The translations under genes were made by a program, and so were the position numbers. Below, piece by piece: positions 60,437 to 64,000 of a stretch of DNA of 64,000 nt (position 1 is the stretch's first letter; every line of letters begins with the position of its first letter). The DNA is from Photobacterium aquae (GTDB taxonomy: Bacteria; Pseudomonadota; Gammaproteobacteria; Enterobacterales; Vibrionaceae). The notes under the pieces were generated by a model that saw only the letters and a list, made by a program, of their open reading frames with translations, did no database searches and was not told the origin of the DNA. The stretch covers positions 297,941 to 361,940 of the forward strand of contig NZ_LDOT01000006.1 in the NCBI RefSeq assembly GCF_001029445.1, read 5' to 3'.

Positions 60437-61630
60437 ATGACTTTGCTTATGGATATAGCAACGAGTTTTTCTGCTAACAAGGACACAGCTTCAGCAATTA
60501 ACGAAGCTATTGAGCAGTTACGGCAACGACTGCCGAGTCCTCGTTTGGTTCTGGTGTATTTTTCAGAACACTATGATGTAAACGTATTACAGAAAACATT
60601 GCTATCGGCTTTTCCAAACACTCAGATTTTAGGTTGTAGTTCTTGCCAAGGAGTAATGACTGATTACGGTTATCATGCAGGGGTTGGTGTTGGGCTTTGG
60701 GGATTGGCCGATTATGATGGCGCTTATGGGAGTGCCATTGTATCGTCCAATAAATCTAAATATGAGATGTCTCAGCATGCATTATTGAGAGCAATTACAA
60801 ATTGCAGTCGAGCCGGTGAATTACCTTCACTTATACTTATCCATGCAAGCCCAGGTGATGAAGAATCTGTACTTAAAGGGATTGAAGATCAATTAGGCGT
60901 GACGGTTCCAATTATTGGAGGAAGCTCTGCTGATGATCTTATTCAAGGCAACTGGCATATTTTTAATCATGAGCAAATTTGCCATGAAGGCGTCGGGATT
61001 TGTGTCTTTTATCCTTCAACTAAGTTTGGTATTTCCTTTCATTCAGGGTACGCCAGTACTGGGTTAAGCGCATGCGCCAATAAAGTTATTGGCCAAACAG
61101 TAATGGAATTAAATGGGCAACCTGCGGTAGAACTGTATGAAGAATGGATGGGGATTACTTTAAAAGATCAAAAGAATATCAGCATGCTAAGCAGTATGAA
61201 CCCGCTTGGCCGGATAGCTGGTCAAATTCATGATCTGCCATATTTTAAATTAGCGCATCCATTACGTATTACCGAAAGCGGTGGTTTAGAGTTATTTTCC
61301 CAAGTGACTGAAGGTGAACAACTGTATTTCATGGAAGGTACCGAAGAGCGCTTGATAACACGGGCGGGCAGGGTAGTTGACTCTGCATTTGATGTCTACG
61401 GTGACGAAAGTGATGATATCCAACCTATTGGTGGCATAACAATTTACTGTGCAGGTTGTATGTTAAGGGTTCAACATTTAATGCCGCAAGTTGCCCATCA
61501 TGTTAATCAAGCAATGCATCATGCTCCTTTTATTTGCCCCTTCACATTTGGTGAGCAAGGACAGTTTGCCGGCGGTGAAAATGCTCATGGCAACCTCATG
61601 ATATCGACAGTGCTATTTCATAAAGGCTAA
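60437..61630 (+). CDS. FIST domain sensor protein
   Basis: A 397-residue protein with FIST_N (about 30-220) and FIST_C (about 225-375) domains. Typical segments are LILIHASPGDEE, VPIIGGSSADD, HEGVGICVFYPSTKFGISFHSGY and EWMGITL. FIST proteins are presumed ligand-binding sensory modules, perhaps for amino-acid-like molecules. The hybrid kinase gene starts 3 bases after its stop, so the two form a signalling pair: a soluble cytoplasmic ligand-binding protein and its kinase. No signal peptide. Confidence 0.9.
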   Translation: MTLLMDIATSFSANKDTASAINEAIEQLRQRLPSPRLVLVYFSEHYDVNVLQKTLLSAFPNTQILGCSSCQGVMTDYGYHAGVGVGLWGLADYDGAYGSAIVSSNKSKYEMSQHALLRAITNCSRAGELPSLILIHASPGDEESVLKGIEDQLGVTVPIIGGSSADDLIQGNWHIFNHEQICHEGVGICVFYPSTKFGISFHSGYASTGLSACANKVIGQTVMELNGQPAVELYEEWMGITLKDQKNISMLSSMNPLGRIAGQIHDLPYFKLAHPLRITESGGLELFSQVTEGEQLYFMEGTEERLITRAGRVVDSAFDVYGDESDDIQPIGGITIYCAGCMLRVQHLMPQVAHHVNQAMHHAPFICPFTFGEQGQFAGGENAHGNLMISTVLFHKG

Positions 61631-61633
61631 TCG

Positions 61634-63730
61634 ATGGCTAACTACGAATCGGAAAAACTGCAAGAAACGTTACTCGACTTGATGCGAAGCCGAGAAAGAG
61701 AGCGGCAACTAAAAGAAGAAAACAAAGCGATTTTGGCTGGCATGGCCGCAATGGCTGGAGCTAATAATAAGCGTCAGGTTTTCAATAGTTTGCTTGGTGT
61801 ATTGAGTAAATTTATTGGTTTTGAACATGCTTTAGTATTAACTCGTGAAGATGAGTTATCGCCGCTTAAAGAGTTGGTTACTACTTGCCGCTATTTTGAA
61901 TCTAGTGTTTGGCCTATTGCCGATACCTTTACCCGTTCGATAAATGGAGAAAGCATCGCGTTATTTGATTCTCGGCAAGTTGTCGAGTTTCAAGAATTAC
62001 CATCTAACCTAATGCAGTACTGTCGTTCAGTTCTGTTAACCGGTGTGAAAGTCAGTTCTGGTGATGCGGTTTTGATCTTTTTGCATTCAGAAAAAGGAAA
62101 GTTCTCATCAAACTGCAAGCGGGTGTTGGAACACTTTCGGCCGTTACTTGAGCGAGCAATAATTGATATTGACTATCGTGAACGGCTTCAGTCATTGGTA
62201 ACAGCCAGGACGCTTGAATTATCACATAGCCAACAACGGTTTAAAGATTTTGCACGAACGGTTGGCGACTGGTTTTGGGAAATTGATACTGAATATTTCT
62301 TTTCATATATATCCTCACCATCATTGTCTACTCACAGTATAGATTCAGCCTCTATTCTGGAAATTTTCAGTCATGACCCTGAAACTGCAGAGCGGTTGAA
62401 AGCCAGATTTAGTGCAGAGCAACCATTTGAAGATATTGAGTGGCAATTACCACCCAGTGAAGGTAGTGGTTGGATGAGCATTAGCGGCACACCATATTAT
62501 AACAAACAAGGTCAATTTCTTGGTTTTAGAGGGACAACAAAAGACATTACCAGCCGCAAGCAACATATGATGGAACTGCAGAAAGCCCGACAACAAGCAG
62601 AAGATGCCAATAAAGCAAAATCACAATTTTTGGCCATGATGAGCCATGAAATTCGCACGCCACTCAATGCCGTGATGGGGTTGATGGATTTACTGGCCGA
62701 TTCCGGGCTAGGGAAGCAACAGCTTTCTTGGATCGACCAAATGGATCAATCCGCACAACTATTATTGACGATTATTAATGATATTCTGGATTTGTCACGA
62801 ATCGAATCTGAATCGTTCGAGTTGTATGAAAGCACTATGCGTATTATGGACAGTGTTGATCTTGTTGTGACTCAATTACAAGAACAAGCCAATAAAAAAG
62901 GAGTCCTTCTAAACGCAAAGAGTGATCCAGATGTACCTGAGTACATGTTTGGAGATAAGAACCGGGTGTCGCAGGTGCTATTTAACTTGGTAGGTAATGC
63001 CATTAAGTTTACAGATACCGGTAGCGTTGATATTTATGTTAGCCAACAAGATCAAAATCTTCAGCTCACGGTAACTGATACTGGTATTGGTATTTCTGAA
63101 GAAGCCCAGGCTATGTTGTTCAATCCATTCATTCAAGCTGATGGCAGTATTACCCGGAAGTATGGCGGAACGGGACTTGGCCTCGCTATAAGCCAACACT
63201 TAGTTAATAAGATGGGTGGCAAGATCATATTGAAAAGTACATTGGGCAAAGGAAGTTGCTTTACAGTCAATCTTCCATTAAAAGCCATGACCGTAAACCG
63301 AGAGATTAAGGTGCCGAGCTTTAAAGCATCAACACATTTGCCGCCGTTACGGATTTTAGTTGCCGAAGATAGCCCAACAAACCAGTTGGTCGTAAAACTC
63401 ATGCTTGAAAAGCGAGGTCATCAAGTCAATATAGCTCCAAACGGTCAGATGGCTGTTGAGATGATCGCTGATGGTAAAGGGTATGATTTGATCCTTATGG
63501 ATATTTCTATGCCTGTAATGGATGGCATTCAAGCAACTAAAATTTTACGTAGTCATGGGATCAAATTACCCATTATAGCTTTAACGGCAAACGTAATGCG
63601 TGCCGATCAAGAAAAGTACCAACAAGTTGGTATGAACGGGTTGCTGGCCAAACCAATCATTGTAAAAGAACTCGAACTAATATTGTTTGAATCACAGTTG
63701 GCGTTGGCAAATGGTGATTACAAACATTAG
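61634..63730 (+). CDS. Hybrid sensor histidine kinase/response regulator (GAF-PAS-HisKA-HATPase-REC)
   Basis: A 698-residue soluble kinase with no membrane segment. A coiled N-terminus leads into a GAF-like domain (about 40-180), then a PAS domain (about 200-315, ending in GTTKDITSRKQ). HisKA carries His338 (AMMSHEIRTPLNAVMG), and the catalytic domain shows NLVGNAIKFTDTG and GGTGLGLAISQ. The C-terminal receiver has Asp623 (LILMDISMPVMDG). There is no Hpt domain, so phosphate must pass to a separate Hpt protein. It is coupled to the FIST gene. It may be a cytoplasmic FIST-ligand or NO/redox sensor; the output is unknown. Confidence 0.9.
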   Translation: MANYESEKLQETLLDLMRSRERERQLKEENKAILAGMAAMAGANNKRQVFNSLLGVLSKFIGFEHALVLTREDELSPLKELVTTCRYFESSVWPIADTFTRSINGESIALFDSRQVVEFQELPSNLMQYCRSVLLTGVKVSSGDAVLIFLHSEKGKFSSNCKRVLEHFRPLLERAIIDIDYRERLQSLVTARTLELSHSQQRFKDFARTVGDWFWEIDTEYFFSYISSPSLSTHSIDSASILEIFSHDPETAERLKARFSAEQPFEDIEWQLPPSEGSGWMSISGTPYYNKQGQFLGFRGTTKDITSRKQHMMELQKARQQAEDANKAKSQFLAMMSHEIRTPLNAVMGLMDLLADSGLGKQQLSWIDQMDQSAQLLLTIINDILDLSRIESESFELYESTMRIMDSVDLVVTQLQEQANKKGVLLNAKSDPDVPEYMFGDKNRVSQVLFNLVGNAIKFTDTGSVDIYVSQQDQNLQLTVTDTGIGISEEAQAMLFNPFIQADGSITRKYGGTGLGLAISQHLVNKMGGKIILKSTLGKGSCFTVNLPLKAMTVNREIKVPSFKASTHLPPLRILVAEDSPTNQLVVKLMLEKRGHQVNIAPNGQMAVEMIADGKGYDLILMDISMPVMDGIQATKILRSHGIKLPIIALTANVMRADQEKYQQVGMNGLLAKPIIVKELELILFESQLALANGDYKH

Positions 63731-64000
63731 TCGTTAACGTCAGATCTTGCAGAATGAATACGGATAAGTAATTAGTAAATATTTTGAAGAACCAGGCAAA
63801 CTGAACATTTGCAGCAGGACTTAAAAATAAGTGCTAATTACCTATTTTATGGTAAATACCAATACTGTTAAATAGCCATGTTTTTTACTGCTAGAATCCC
63901 CAGAGGAGTGGGCGATAGGATAACTAGATGAGCATAATGTATTGATATATTGGATTTAATAAACCTTATTTAACATAATATACATAATGCGCACTAAGGG

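Noticed and set aside
1..64000. CRISPR array, insertion sequence, prophage, integron, rRNA or tRNA
   Set aside because: No regularly spaced repeats, transposase or integrase motifs, or recognisable stable RNA genes were seen on reading the window.

Overview
The window is chromosomal DNA of a marine gammaproteobacterium, most likely a member of the Vibrionaceae. The blocks tupABC-mobA/two-component system/formate dehydrogenase, potABCD with a second potD, the membrane protein-Bax-DUF2987 trio, uspE-fnr-cco, and the FIST/hybrid kinase pair recall the gene content of the Vibrio cholerae region around VC1424-VC1445 and VC1510-VC1528 (from memory, not searched). Polyhydroxyalkanoate (PHA) phasins and a wax-type fatty acyl-CoA reductase point to a storage-polymer-forming relative such as Photobacterium, but the genus is not proven. 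No rRNA, tRNA, insertion sequence, prophage or CRISPR array was seen.

Layout. (1) 1-6.3 kb: mobA (cut by the window edge) and the tungstate transporter tupABC on the minus strand, divergent from a sigma54-dependent response regulator and its sensor kinase. (2) 6.4-12.6 kb: a small membrane peptide, a MltD-like transglycosylase, a LRAT-fold protein, three PHA granule proteins, a hormone-sensitive-lipase-type hydrolase and a YjbR protein. (3) 12.6-16.6 kb: a minus-strand operon of a two-domain fatty acyl-CoA reductase, a DUF2505 protein and a TetR regulator, with a long upstream region carrying repeated GACCAGT motifs. (4) 16.6-27.7 kb: the formate dehydrogenase region, with an HTH/periplasmic-binding-fold regulator, fdhD, DUF3305, DUF3306, a multi-cluster ferredoxin, a TorD-type chaperone, a small Tat protein and the alpha, beta and gamma subunits. 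(5) 27.8-30.1 kb: cobB, a PACE efflux pump and a LysR regulator. (6) 30.1-38 kb: polyamine uptake (two potD copies, potCBA) and three envelope genes. (7) 38-43.1 kb: ptsG, divergent from a response regulator/kinase/glucose-binding-protein operon. (8) 43.2-49.7 kb: pepT, an M32 carboxypeptidase, dacA, ttcA and small unknowns. (9) 49.7-59.5 kb: uspE, fnr and the complete cbb3 oxidase locus ccoNOQP-HIS. (10) 59.5-63.7 kb: a short-chain dehydrogenase, a FIST sensor and a hybrid kinase.

How it fits together. The strongest unifying signal is regulatory. Three sequences with GG-N10-GC spacing and near-consensus sigma54 -24/-12 elements lie upstream of tupA, of the DUF3305 gene and of the ferredoxin that heads the formate dehydrogenase operon. 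GACA/TGTC palindromes of related sequence lie upstream of the first and third. The only sigma54 activator in the window sits beside tupA. I infer one two-component regulon coupling tungstate/molybdate uptake, cofactor maturation (MobA, FdhD) and a cysteine-type Mo/W formate dehydrogenase. Other possible systems are the fatty-alcohol operon with its operator array, and an orphan glucose-binding protein wired to a two-component system opposite ptsG.
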